Below, piece after piece: positions 53,293-62,624 of a stretch of DNA of 64,000 nucleotides (the stretch's first letter is position 1; every line of letters starts with the position of its first letter). A program made the translations under genes and the position numbers. The notes below the pieces were generated by a model that made no database searches, was not told the DNA's origin, and was given only the letters and a program-made list of their open reading frames with translations. Source of the DNA: an uncultured Flavobacteriaceae bacterium (GTDB lineage: Bacteria; Bacteroidota; Bacteroidia; Flavobacteriales; Flavobacteriaceae); NCBI GenBank assembly GCA_913043275.1, contig CAJWLL010000006.1, positions 1-64,000 on the forward strand, written 5' to 3'.

Positions 53293-53349
53293 TTATTATG
53301 TTAATTTGATGACTTAAAGTAGGTATTAAACCAAATTATTAATTTATTA
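53293..53349. promoter_or_regulatory. 57-base divergent control region between NCS1 permease and rhaEW
   Basis: Both operons must be promoted from this short AT-rich gap or from within the neighbouring genes. Near its centre (53312-53320) is ACTTAAAGT, a perfect half-site palindrome around one base. I could not place convincing TAnnTTTG boxes. A shared operator for a rhamnose regulator is possible, but no regulator gene is present in the window. Confidence 0.35.
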
Positions 53350-55452
53350 ATGAAAAATATGAATAATTATAAATACGTCGACTATTTGTGGGATGAAAAA
53401 AAAGCAAATGAACTTGGAGATGATCAAGTTGCCCTCTTTTTGTATCGTTCAAATCTACTAGGGGCGGATTTAAGAATTACCAATTTTGGTGGAGGAAATA
53501 CTAGTTGTAAAACTATTGAAAAAGATCCCATTACCAATGATGAGGTAGAGGTAATGTGGATTAAGGGTTCAGGAGGGGACATTGGTACCCTCAAACGTGA
53601 TGGTATTGCAGGGTTATACAATCAAAGGCTTCATGATCTTAAAAAAGTTTATCGCGGTTTGGCACATGAAGATGAAATGGTCGCACTTTTCAACCATTGT
53701 ATATATGATCTAGACAGTAGGGCTCCTTCCATAGACACACCACTCCACGGATTACTTCCATTTAAACATATCGACCATTTACATCCTGATGCTTTAATTG
53801 CCATTGCAGCGGCAGAAGAAAGCGAAAAAATCACCAAAGAAATATGGGGAGATAGTATGGGGTGGGTGCCTTGGCAACGTCCCGGTTTTGATCTCGGTTT
53901 GCAATTGGAGGCCTGCTTGAATAAAAACGCAGATATTAGAGGGATAGTTTTGGGCAGTCATGGCGTATTTACTTGGGGAGAGACATCCTATGACTCATAC
54001 ATCAACAGTCTCGAGGTTATCGAAACTGCCTCTCAATACATCGAAGATCAAATCACTAAAAAAGGAAATGTTTTTGGAGGACAAAAAATCGATAGTTTGA
54101 CGAAAGAAAACAGGAAAGCTAAAGCAGCTCAATTGGCACCTGTTTTAAGAGGTTTGTGTTCTTCAGAAAATGCTATGATTGGTCATTTCATTGATAATGA
54201 TAAAGTCTTAGAATACATCAATTCTAATGATCTAGAGCGACTGGCTCCTATGGGAACATCCTGCCCCGATCATTTCTTAAGAACAAAAATAAAGCCTCTA
54301 ATATTGAACCTTTCTGCTGATGAAGATCTTTCTGACGAACACTCTGTTTTGGATAAAATTTCTGATTCATTTGATCAGTACCGCAAGGACTATAATGATT
54401 ATTACGAATCTTGTAAGCACCCCGAAAGCCCTGCCATAAGGGATGCAAACCCTGTGGTAATTTTATATCCCGGAGTGGGTATGTTTACATTTGCCAAAAA
54501 CAAACAAACGGCAAGGGTAGCTAGTGAATTTTACATCAATGCTATTAATGTAATGAGAGGAGCAGAAGCCATTTCCAAATACACCTCACTTCCCCGTCAA
54601 GAAGCCTTTGATATAGAATATTGGTTGTTGGAAGAAGCAAAATTACAACGTCAACCAAAAGAAAAACCTCTGTCGAGAAAAGTTGCTCTGGTAACCGGGT
54701 CTGGTGGGGGAATTGGTAGGGCTATATCTGAAAAGCTTATTTCTGAAGGGGCCAATGTTGTATTTACAGATATCTCAGAGGAATATCTTCAGGATGCAAC
54801 TCAAAAATACAGTACAGATCAAGCCATAGGTTGTCATTGTGATGTAACGAGTGCTGATAGTATTGAAGCAGCCGTTCAAAAGACTAGTTTGCAATTTGGA
54901 GGTTTGGACATTGTTGTGCATAGTGCAGGTTTGGCCATATCAAAGTCTCTTGCAGATACTAGTGAGGGAGATTGGAATTTACTTCAAGATGTTTTAGTCA
55001 AAGGCCAATTTCTACTTTCCAAAGTGGCAGCCCATGTTATAAAGAAACAGAATATTGGTGGAAGTATTATAAATATAGTTAGTAAAAATGGTTTGGTTTC
55101 TGGGCCGAATAATTCAGGTTATGGAACTGCTAAAGCTGCTCAAATGCATTTGTCAAGACTATTGGCCACAGAACTGGCACCTCATCAAATCAGAGTCAAT
55201 ACAGTGAATCCTGACGGAGTTATTTTAGGGAGTAAAATTTGGGAAGGTGACTGGGCAGAAGGCCGTGCTAAAGCCTATGGTATTTCTGTTGAAGAGCTGC
55301 CCGAATTTTATGCCAAAAGAAATCTTTTGCATCAAATCATTAGACCTGAAGATATTGCCAACGGAGTTTTTGCTTTTTTGGCAATTTTAGATAAGAGTAC
55401 GGGAAATATCATTAATGTTGATGGGGGTGTGGCAAATGCCTTTGTAAGATAA
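53350..55452 (+). CDS. rhaEW: Bifunctional rhamnulose-1-phosphate aldolase / L-lactaldehyde dehydrogenase
   Basis: A 700-residue fusion. The N-terminal class II aldolase domain (about 20-430) has the metal-site histidines in TPLHGLLPFKHIDHLHPDALI and in VLGSHGVFTWGE. The C-terminal short-chain dehydrogenase (about 440-700) has VALVTGSGGGIGRA (from Thr449) and the catalytic YGTAK (Tyr591, Lys595). The aldolase splits L-rhamnulose-1-phosphate into DHAP and L-lactaldehyde, and the second domain oxidises the aldehyde to L-lactate, as in bacterial RhaEW proteins. It is the first gene of rhaEW-rhaI-kinase; rhaI starts 10 bases later. Confidence 0.92.
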   Translation: MKNMNNYKYVDYLWDEKKANELGDDQVALFLYRSNLLGADLRITNFGGGNTSCKTIEKDPITNDEVEVMWIKGSGGDIGTLKRDGIAGLYNQRLHDLKKVYRGLAHEDEMVALFNHCIYDLDSRAPSIDTPLHGLLPFKHIDHLHPDALIAIAAAEESEKITKEIWGDSMGWVPWQRPGFDLGLQLEACLNKNADIRGIVLGSHGVFTWGETSYDSYINSLEVIETASQYIEDQITKKGNVFGGQKIDSLTKENRKAKAAQLAPVLRGLCSSENAMIGHFIDNDKVLEYINSNDLERLAPMGTSCPDHFLRTKIKPLILNLSADEDLSDEHSVLDKISDSFDQYRKDYNDYYESCKHPESPAIRDANPVVILYPGVGMFTFAKNKQTARVASEFYINAINVMRGAEAISKYTSLPRQEAFDIEYWLLEEAKLQRQPKEKPLSRKVALVTGSGGGIGRAISEKLISEGANVVFTDISEEYLQDATQKYSTDQAIGCHCDVTSADSIEAAVQKTSLQFGGLDIVVHSAGLAISKSLADTSEGDWNLLQDVLVKGQFLLSKVAAHVIKKQNIGGSIINIVSKNGLVSGPNNSGYGTAKAAQMHLSRLLATELAPHQIRVNTVNPDGVILGSKIWEGDWAEGRAKAYGISVEELPEFYAKRNLLHQIIRPEDIANGVFAFLAILDKSTGNIINVDGGVANAFVR

Positions 55453-55462
55453 ATATAAAATT

Positions 55463-56737
55463 ATGTTCGATCGAAAGAAACTAAAATCCTTAAACGAAGT
55501 CATGTTGTTAGAACACCAAAGAGATTGGGATTTCTTGGTAAAGAAATTAATCCAAAAAGGATTGGATACAGATACTTTGCTAGATCAAATTGGCGCCTTT
55601 CAAATAGCTATTCCAAGTTGGGCCTTGGGGACAGGAGGAACACGTTTTGGCAGATTTCCTCAAGGAGGAGAGCCCTCTACTTTGGAGGACAAAATCAAAG
55701 ACGTTGGGATTATTCATGCCTTGAATCAGTCCAGTGGTGCAATCAGCCTTCATATTCCTTGGGATATTCCAAAAAATTACAAGGCCATCGAGAATTTAGC
55801 TAATGGATTGGACATTAAGTTTGATGCTGTCAATTCTAATACTTTTCAAGATCAAATTGATAGTAATCATTCATACAAGTTCGGTTCACTATGTCATGTG
55901 GATGTAGGAGTGAGAAAAGAAGCCATTCGACACAACAAAGAAGTTATTGACCATGGAATTCAACTTGGTTCTAAGGCCCTGACGGTTTGGTTGGCTGATG
56001 GTTCTTCATTTGCGGGACAGCACAGTTTTCGGGGAGCATTTCAACGAACATTGGAATCCTTGGAGGAAATTTATGACCACTTACCTTCGGATTGGAAGCT
56101 GTTGATCGAGTACAAACCCTTTGAGCCTAATTTTTATTCTATGGTCATTCCCGATTGGGGTACATCGCATCTATTGGCATCAAAACTAGGGGATCAAGCA
56201 ACTACTTTGGTTGACTTGGGGCATCACCTCCCCAATACTAATATTGAGCAAATCGTGGCCTTATTAATGCATTTAAACAAACTGGGAGGCTTTCATTTTA
56301 ACGACAGTAAATATGGAGATGATGACCTTACAGTGGGAGCAATTAAACCCTATCAATTATTCTTGATTTTTTGTGAGCTGGTGCAAGGAATGAGAGAAAC
56401 CTCTAACCCTGAATTGTCTTGGATGATTGATGCCAGTCACAACCTCAAAGACCCCATGGAGGATTTATTACAGTCAGTTGAAAGCATCAAAATTGCCTAT
56501 GCCAGAGCCTTATTGGTGGACTATGATAGACTTAAAGCTACTCAGTCACAAAATGATGTTGCAGCCGCACAATCAATATTACAAGAAGCCTTTAGAATCG
56601 ATGTTAGACCATTGGTCAAAGAATCAATCTACAGAAGAGGTGGTGCGATAGATGCCCTTGGAGCTTATCGTTCTCTTGACATTCGCAATCAGTTGATGGC
56701 GGCTCGAGGGCATGATTCTAAATCAACTGGATTGTAA
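55463..56737 (+). CDS. rhaI: L-rhamnose isomerase, RhaI (Pseudomonas stutzeri) type
   Basis: A 424-residue TIM-barrel isomerase converting L-rhamnose to L-rhamnulose. It contains IAIPSWALGTGGTRFGRFPQGGEPSTLEDKI, SLHIPWDIP, FDAVNSNTFQDQ, SKALTVWLADGS and LLIEYKPFEPNFYS. VDLGHHLPNTNIEQIVALL and HFNDSKYGDDDLTVGAI are also present. These match the P. stutzeri-type enzyme and not E. coli RhaA. The metal ligands lie in EYKPFEP, VDLGHH and HFNDSKYGDDD. The stop TAA shares a base with the next ATG (TAATG), so the kinase is translationally coupled. Confidence 0.94.
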   Translation: MFDRKKLKSLNEVMLLEHQRDWDFLVKKLIQKGLDTDTLLDQIGAFQIAIPSWALGTGGTRFGRFPQGGEPSTLEDKIKDVGIIHALNQSSGAISLHIPWDIPKNYKAIENLANGLDIKFDAVNSNTFQDQIDSNHSYKFGSLCHVDVGVRKEAIRHNKEVIDHGIQLGSKALTVWLADGSSFAGQHSFRGAFQRTLESLEEIYDHLPSDWKLLIEYKPFEPNFYSMVIPDWGTSHLLASKLGDQATTLVDLGHHLPNTNIEQIVALLMHLNKLGGFHFNDSKYGDDDLTVGAIKPYQLFLIFCELVQGMRETSNPELSWMIDASHNLKDPMEDLLQSVESIKIAYARALLVDYDRLKATQSQNDVAAAQSILQEAFRIDVRPLVKESIYRRGGAIDALGAYRSLDIRNQLMAARGHDSKSTGL

Positions 56738-58050
56738 TGAAAACAAAATGTTGTTTAGTTTTTGATGTAGGCAAGACCAATCAAAAATTTTTTGTATTCG
56801 ACACTAACTTCAAAATCTTAGCCAGTGAAAAAGTGACCCTTCCCAAAATAGAAGATGAGGAAGGACACATTGCTGAGAATATCGTTAGAATTGTATCATG
56901 GATGAAGGAAAGCTTTAAAACTTTACTATTGTCCGAAACTTTTGAAATTGACAAAGTAAGCTTTTCCGGATTCGGAGCTACTTTGGTACATCTGGATGAA
57001 AAGGGTGAGGTGGTTGCTCCGGTTTACGATTATCATAAGCCGGTGGAGGCCGATACTTTTGAACCTTTTTACTTAGACTATGGACCTGAGTTTCTTTTTG
57101 CAACCCAGACTGGTTCCAAAAATTTGAATTTACTCAACTCGGGTAAACAGCTTTATTGGTTAAAACACAAACATTCAGATGTTTTCAAAAAAATCTATAA
57201 AAGCTTGCACTTACCGCAGTATCTAAGTTATGTTTTTACAGGGGAGATGCACTCAGAATTCACAAGCATAGGTTGTCATACTGACCTTTGGGATTACGAA
57301 AAAAAAGACTATCATCAATGGGTGAAAGCAGAGGGGTTGGATCGACTTTTTCCTCCGATTGTTGAGACTCAAACAACTGTAATCAAAAATATTGGAGGTA
57401 GAAAAATCACTTTTGGTATTGGGATTCACGATAGCTCTTCGGCATTACTAACCTACCTTTTAAAGGGTAAGGAGTCTTTTATCCTCTTGTCAACAGGAAC
57501 TTGGTGCATTAATTTTAATCCCTTTTCCAGTGATTCTTTTCTTTTTGATAAAAAACAGATTGAAGCTGGTGCCACGGCCTACATGAAAATCGACGGATCT
57601 CCTGTAAAAACATCTCGTCTTTTTATGGGAGAAGAATACCGATTGAAAGTTGAAAAATTGATTCAATACTTCAATCAACCAAAACCGTATCACCCATTTC
57701 TCGAATGGAAGGAACAGATCATGGAGGAAGGACTCAAAAAGTCAAAAAAATTCTTTCACTGGAAATACCTCGATAATAGCCATGCTCCACCCCAAGATGA
57801 TCTGGATTTTTCAAATTTTGAAACGGCTTATTATCAACTGATGATAGAGTTGATTGATTTACTTAAAAACAAAATAGCTGTTATCTGTGAAAGCTTGCCC
57901 AAAAAGATTTATATAGATGGAGGTTTTTCGGACAATAAAATTTTTATCAAAATTTTAAGTAAACAATTTCCTCATCAAAAAATCAAAGCTAAACCAGCCT
58001 CCTTTGCATGTGCATTAGGCGCTGCACAGTTGGTTACTAAAAAAAATTAA
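56737..58050 (+). CDS. rhaB: FGGY-family carbohydrate kinase, probable L-rhamnulokinase
   Basis: A 437-residue sugar kinase of the FGGY/ASKHA fold. The N-terminal phosphate motif is CCLVFDVGKTNQKFFVFD, the inner motif GIGIHDSSSALLTYLLKG, and the C-terminal adenosine motif IYIDGGFSDNKIFIKILSKQF; CALGAA follows. FGGY kinases phosphorylate several sugars, but the position after rhaEW and rhaI supports L-rhamnulose. It is shorter than E. coli RhaB (about 490), consistent with a distinct Bacteroidota branch. No gene follows closely; a 112-base gap separates it from the rhamnosidase. Confidence 0.85.
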   Translation: MKTKCCLVFDVGKTNQKFFVFDTNFKILASEKVTLPKIEDEEGHIAENIVRIVSWMKESFKTLLLSETFEIDKVSFSGFGATLVHLDEKGEVVAPVYDYHKPVEADTFEPFYLDYGPEFLFATQTGSKNLNLLNSGKQLYWLKHKHSDVFKKIYKSLHLPQYLSYVFTGEMHSEFTSIGCHTDLWDYEKKDYHQWVKAEGLDRLFPPIVETQTTVIKNIGGRKITFGIGIHDSSSALLTYLLKGKESFILLSTGTWCINFNPFSSDSFLFDKKQIEAGATAYMKIDGSPVKTSRLFMGEEYRLKVEKLIQYFNQPKPYHPFLEWKEQIMEEGLKKSKKFFHWKYLDNSHAPPQDDLDFSNFETAYYQLMIELIDLLKNKIAVICESLPKKIYIDGGFSDNKIFIKILSKQFPHQKIKAKPASFACALGAAQLVTKKN

Positions 58051-58162
58051 TTTTGAATATTTCACTAAACCAGTTATGAGTTATTAATAGCAGGATAAAA
58101 TTAATTTACTAACTTATGTCCGAACCAGACTTAAAATTTAATTAAGAAAATCAATTTATAAA

Positions 58163-60898
58163 ATGCGCTTTATCTATTCAATTTTAATTTTTTTATTCCT
58201 TCTTTCAGTTCAAGCTCAAAAAACAACCATTACCGAATTGGAGGTGGACAAACTCATTAATCCTTTGGGATTAGACAGTAAAAACCCTGATTTCTCATGG
58301 ATCATTAAATCCGAAGATTATAATTTAAACCAAACCCATTATCAAGTATTTGTAGCAACAGATAGAACCTTTTCAGATAAAAGTTTACTCTGGGATTCGG
58401 GTAAAGTCAATTCTTCGGAGTCTGTTTATGTGAAGTATCAGGGAAAATCACTCGAATATGCAACCAAGTATTATTGGACTGTAAAGGTTTGGACAAATCA
58501 ATCCAAAAGACCTAAACAGAGCAATATTAGCTCTTGGACAACAGGTTTGATGAATGAAAAGCAATGGAAGTCAGATTGGATAGGTGTCAATAATGATGAC
58601 AAAAAGGACCCGAAAAGCCCTTATTTTACAAATGATTTTGTTGTTGGTAATCAAATAACATCAGCCAATTTATTTATCACCTCTAGGGGTATTTATGAGG
58701 CACACATCAACGGTAAAAGGGTAGGGAAGTCTTATTTAACTCCTGGATGGACTTCGTATAACAATAGAATTCAATACCAAGCATATGATGTTAAAGATAT
58801 GATATTATCAGGTGACAATAGACTAGGAGTAATTCTTGCAGATGGATGGTATAGAAATTTTAGACCCAATAGAGGAAAGAGAAAAACGGATTATGGTGAT
58901 GAAATATCATTTATTGCAGAACTTGTAATAAACTTTCAGGATGGTACAAAGAAAAGCATCATTAATGATAAAAACTGGAATTATCACTTTGGCGCCATTC
59001 AGAGTTCATCGATATACAATGGCGAATTTTCAGATTTCAATTTATCTGATTTAAATTGGTCAAACCCTAAAAAGAATAATACAAATTCAAAAAAAGCTCA
59101 GTCTATATCCAGCTATTCAGGTAAGCTAGACCACACTAGAAATGAAATGATCAAAAAAAGAGAAGTTCTCGATGCTAAAGAACTGATCATTACTCCATCA
59201 GGGGACAAGGTGATTGATTTTGGTCAAAACCTCGTGGGATGGGTAGAGTTTAAATCGAAACTACCAAAGGGTTCGGAGGTTAGCCTTTATCATGCTGAGG
59301 TTCTTGACAAGGAGGGAGAATTTTACACTACCAACCTCAGGGCTGCCAAGCAAAAAAACACCTTTATACTTAATGGGAAAACAGATCAAATTTATCACCC
59401 CACTTTTACTTTTCAAGGATTTAGATATTTAAAAGTTGATGGAATGGATAAAATAAATATTGACAACTTTAAGGCTGTTGCACTTTATTCGGACATGGAA
59501 TTTACGGGTCATTTTACGACTTCTAATGAATTGATCAATCAGCTTCAAGAAAATATTCAATGGGGTCAGAGGGGAAATTTCCTCGATGTTCCTACAGATT
59601 GTCCGCAAAGGGACGAAAGGCTGGGATGGACAGGAGATGCACAGGCGTTTTTTAGTACAGCCGGATTCAACATGGATGTCAAAAACTTCTTTGATAAGTG
59701 GTTGATCGATTTGACTTATGACCAAAGACCTGATGGAGCCGTCCCCGGAGTTGTTCCACATAACAATTATTTAGGTCTCAATGATTCAAAAGATCTCAAA
59801 GGGAATTTTGGAAGAACCGGATGGGCAGATGCAGCGACAATTATTCCTTGGCATTCTTATTTGATTTATGGCGATACAAAAACCCTAGAGCGCCAGTACA
59901 TAAGCATGGTAAAATGGATTGATTTTATGACTCAAAACTCAGAAAATCATTTATATATAAAAGAGGACCACTGGGGAGATTGGTTGTTTTTCTCAAGGGA
60001 TGACGACAATTCCGGTAGATCTGCTGTGACTAGTAAAAAATTGATTGCCCAGGCTTTTTATTGTTATTCTACTCAATTGTTAATTAAGTCTGCAGAAGTT
60101 TTGGGTTATAACGATGATATTAAAAAATATACCGATCTCTATGCAAAATTGGTTAAAGCGTTTAACGATGAATTCGTGACTAAAAATGGAATGTTGATTT
60201 CTGATTCGCAAACTGCTTATGTTTTGGCTTTGCAATTCCAATTACTTTCTAAGGAAAATAATAAAATTGCTTTAGAGAGACTTGTCGATAATATTAATGA
60301 CTATGGTCACCTCACCACTGGGTTTTTGGGGACCCCTTTCCTTTGTCATGTATTGTCGGATAACGGAAAAAAAGAAGAAGCTGTAAAATTAATGCTACGA
60401 GCAGAATACCCCTCATGGTTATACCCTGTCACCAAAGGTGCCACTACGATTTGGGAGCGATGGAATGGAATTAAGCCCGACGGGAGTTTTCAGTATCCCA
60501 GCATGAACTCTTTCAATCACTACGCCTATGGCGCTATAGGTGAGTGGATGTATGCCAATTTAATGGGGCTAAAAATCAACGAGAAATTTCCAGGCTACAA
60601 ACGTTATAAAATCCAACCACTTTTTGATAAAAACTTTGATTACGTTAAAGGAAGTTTTGATTCCAATTATGGAAAAATTCAGATAGCATGGACCAGGAAT
60701 AAAGGAAAACTACAATTGAGCCTTGAAATACCTGCCAACACTTCCTCAGATCTTATACTCAATAAACCGATGCAAGGGAGCTGGAAACTTAACAACTCAA
60801 ATCTGGCCTCTAAAATTTTAAGTCAGAAAGAAGATAACGAAAAGACAAAGTTAGTTTTGGGATCCGGGAAATATAATTTTTCTTTTGTAGCGAACTGA
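58163..60898 (+). CDS. Alpha-L-rhamnosidase, glycoside hydrolase family 78
   Basis: A 911-residue exported enzyme. A signal peptide (MRFIYSILIFLFLLSVQAQ) is followed by beta domains typical of GH78, including Bac_rhamnosid_N (NLFITSRGIYEAHINGKRVGKSYLTPGWTSYNNRIQYQAYDVKDML-like), an (alpha/alpha)6 catalytic barrel and a C-terminal beta domain. The acid is Glu485 in DVPTDCPQRDERLGWTGDAQAF, and the probable base is Glu765 in TTIWERWNGI. It hydrolyses terminal alpha-L-rhamnosyl bonds, releasing rhamnose for rhaM, rhaI and the kinase. No type IX sorting domain is seen at the C-terminus, so it is probably periplasmic. Its stop is one base from the sulfatase stop on the other strand. Confidence 0.95.
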   Translation: MRFIYSILIFLFLLSVQAQKTTITELEVDKLINPLGLDSKNPDFSWIIKSEDYNLNQTHYQVFVATDRTFSDKSLLWDSGKVNSSESVYVKYQGKSLEYATKYYWTVKVWTNQSKRPKQSNISSWTTGLMNEKQWKSDWIGVNNDDKKDPKSPYFTNDFVVGNQITSANLFITSRGIYEAHINGKRVGKSYLTPGWTSYNNRIQYQAYDVKDMILSGDNRLGVILADGWYRNFRPNRGKRKTDYGDEISFIAELVINFQDGTKKSIINDKNWNYHFGAIQSSSIYNGEFSDFNLSDLNWSNPKKNNTNSKKAQSISSYSGKLDHTRNEMIKKREVLDAKELIITPSGDKVIDFGQNLVGWVEFKSKLPKGSEVSLYHAEVLDKEGEFYTTNLRAAKQKNTFILNGKTDQIYHPTFTFQGFRYLKVDGMDKINIDNFKAVALYSDMEFTGHFTTSNELINQLQENIQWGQRGNFLDVPTDCPQRDERLGWTGDAQAFFSTAGFNMDVKNFFDKWLIDLTYDQRPDGAVPGVVPHNNYLGLNDSKDLKGNFGRTGWADAATIIPWHSYLIYGDTKTLERQYISMVKWIDFMTQNSENHLYIKEDHWGDWLFFSRDDDNSGRSAVTSKKLIAQAFYCYSTQLLIKSAEVLGYNDDIKKYTDLYAKLVKAFNDEFVTKNGMLISDSQTAYVLALQFQLLSKENNKIALERLVDNINDYGHLTTGFLGTPFLCHVLSDNGKKEEAVKLMLRAEYPSWLYPVTKGATTIWERWNGIKPDGSFQYPSMNSFNHYAYGAIGEWMYANLMGLKINEKFPGYKRYKIQPLFDKNFDYVKGSFDSNYGKIQIAWTRNKGKLQLSLEIPANTSSDLILNKPMQGSWKLNNSNLASKILSQKEDNEKTKLVLGSGKYNFSFVAN

Positions 60899-60899
60899 C

Positions 60900-62294
60900 T
60901 TATTGGGCATATTTCACAATTTTCCGGTCGAGATTTTCCCTCATTTCTAGAACTACATTTGCATAGTCGGGATGATTCGATAGATTGTTAAGTTCTTGTG
61001 GATCATATATCAGATCATAGAGTTCGTCTTGGGCTTCAATGTCTCTGTACCTCATAAATTTCCATTTTTCGGTTCTGATTCCTTCACTGGAAGGAATGGA
61101 TTTTTTATCCCATAAATGTTCGATAAGTAATTCTTCTCTTTTAAAGGGAGATTTCCCGGTCCTTACATAAGGAACTAAAGAGTTGCCATGGGTTTTAAGT
61201 TTAGAATTTATCCCTGCAAAATCCAAAATGGTTGCCGCTAAATCTACATTGGCCACCATGTCCCGCACATCGAAGTGTTTGTTGACCCGAGGATCAAAAA
61301 TGATCAATGGTACCCTGACCGAATTATCATACATTAACCACTTCCCAGCTATTTGTCTTTCTCCTAAAAAGTAACCATTGTCCCCCATCCAAATGATGAT
61401 GGTATTGTCTTCGATACCTTTGGTTTTGAGCAATTTTCTTATTTTTCCCAGTTCATTGTCTACCCCACCAATCATTCTGTAATAGCCTTTAAGACTTTCT
61501 TGATAACGATCGGGCGTATCATAGCGCCAATACCAACGGGTTCTGTTAAACCCATCTCTAACCCCTTTGGGTAGGGCATCAAATCTTTGGTCTGAAGCAT
61601 TTTTTGGGCCGGGTATTTCCATATCTCTAAAATATCCATCCAATTCTTCTTGCCAGAAATATTGTTTTTTAATTCCCTCCCAAGCGCCGTCATGTGCATG
61701 GGGAGCACTAAAGCTAATGGACAAACAAAAGGGTTGGTTTTTAGCAGTATTTTCTATAAAACTTAGGGCTTTATGTCCAGTGTATCGAGTAAGGTGAACG
61801 GTTTCTTTCTCTATGGTTTTGTAATAATATCCTCGATGATCTTTAAATTTATTATTCCGATCAAATACTTCATGTTCAGAAAATGATTTGGTCAAGTCTC
61901 CATTATTCTTAATGCCTAGTTTACCAAAAAAACCAGTTTTGTATCCTTTTTCTTGTAGTTCATAGGCATAATTTTCTTGGTTGTAAACTGAATCCAATTT
62001 GGTCCCTCCAAGAGTGAATTTGTGCTTTCTTTCATATAATCCTGTGATGATGGTTGCACGACTGGCCCCACAGATTGGTGTGGTAACAAAAGCTTTTTTA
62101 AAATAGGCTCCCTCTCTTGCCAATTGGTCTTGTTCGGGAGTAATGATGATCTCATTTCCGGCATAGCCAATGGCATCCCACCTTTGGTCATCGGTTACGA
62201 TTACAATAATATTTGGAGGATTTTGGACAGATTTTTCTTTGTCGCATGACCAAAAAATTAGAATTAAAAAGAGTATTATTATTCTATTCATCAT
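60900..62294 (-). CDS. S1-family sulfatase, lipoprotein
   Basis: Start moved from 62378 to ATG 62294 or 62291 (MMNRIIILFLILIFWSCDKEKS), giving 464 residues and a lipoprotein signal with Cys in FWSC. It contains IIVIVTDDQRWDAIGYAGN (metal Asp pair), and the formylglycine motif CGASR in TTPICGASRATIITGLYERKHKF (Cys about residue 75), which fits CxAxR. The later metal region is IIWMGDNGYFLGERQIAGKWLMYDNSVRVPLIIFDP. The usual GKWH reads GKLGI, as in several S1 branches. It removes sulfate esters, probably from a rhamnose-rich polymer. The start overlaps the rhaM stop (ATGATGA). Confidence 0.9.
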   Translation of the reverse strand: MMNRIIILFLILIFWSCDKEKSVQNPPNIIVIVTDDQRWDAIGYAGNEIIITPEQDQLAREGAYFKKAFVTTPICGASRATIITGLYERKHKFTLGGTKLDSVYNQENYAYELQEKGYKTGFFGKLGIKNNGDLTKSFSEHEVFDRNNKFKDHRGYYYKTIEKETVHLTRYTGHKALSFIENTAKNQPFCLSISFSAPHAHDGAWEGIKKQYFWQEELDGYFRDMEIPGPKNASDQRFDALPKGVRDGFNRTRWYWRYDTPDRYQESLKGYYRMIGGVDNELGKIRKLLKTKGIEDNTIIIWMGDNGYFLGERQIAGKWLMYDNSVRVPLIIFDPRVNKHFDVRDMVANVDLAATILDFAGINSKLKTHGNSLVPYVRTGKSPFKREELLIEHLWDKKSIPSSEGIRTEKWKFMRYRDIEAQDELYDLIYDPQELNNLSNHPDYANVVLEMRENLDRKIVKYAQ

Positions 62295-62605
62295 AAAGAG
62301 AAAACTTTTTCTAGGTTCAACTGTTTTGGTGAATTGTCGGGATGGGTTTTCATCAAGTCGCTCATAAATTCCCACCATTTTTGTACTATGGGATTTTCAC
62401 CCAGTGATTGAGAATCACTTCCATTGGTTTCTTGAAATGCGAAAAGACAGTTGGTTTCAGTATCGTGGTAAATGTGATAAGTCTTGACTCCCGTTTCTTT
62501 GAGCAGTTTTTTTAACTCCGGCCAAATTCTTTCGTGACGTTTTTTATATTCCTCCACCGAATTAGGTTTTAAATACATTTTAAAGGCCAGTTGATTCAAT
62601 TCCAT
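62291..62605 (-). CDS. rhaM: L-rhamnose mutarotase
   Basis: The track starts at 62653, inside the sulfatase gene; the natural start is ATG 62605 (MELNQLAFKMYLKPN), giving 104 residues, the family's usual length. FKMYLKPNSVEEYKKRHERIWPELKKLLKETGVKTYHIYHDTETNCLFAFQE matches RhaM, with the catalytic His in KKRHERIWPEL. QKWWEFMSDLMKTHPDNSP completes the fold. It interconverts the alpha and beta anomers of L-rhamnose for the isomerase. It lies between two sulfatases and overlaps the next one by ATGATGA, tying desulfation to rhamnose use. Confidence 0.95.
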   Translation of the reverse strand: MELNQLAFKMYLKPNSVEEYKKRHERIWPELKKLLKETGVKTYHIYHDTETNCLFAFQETNGSDSQSLGENPIVQKWWEFMSDLMKTHPDNSPKQLNLEKVFSL

Positions 62606-62624
62606 TCCATTAATAATTTTATTT

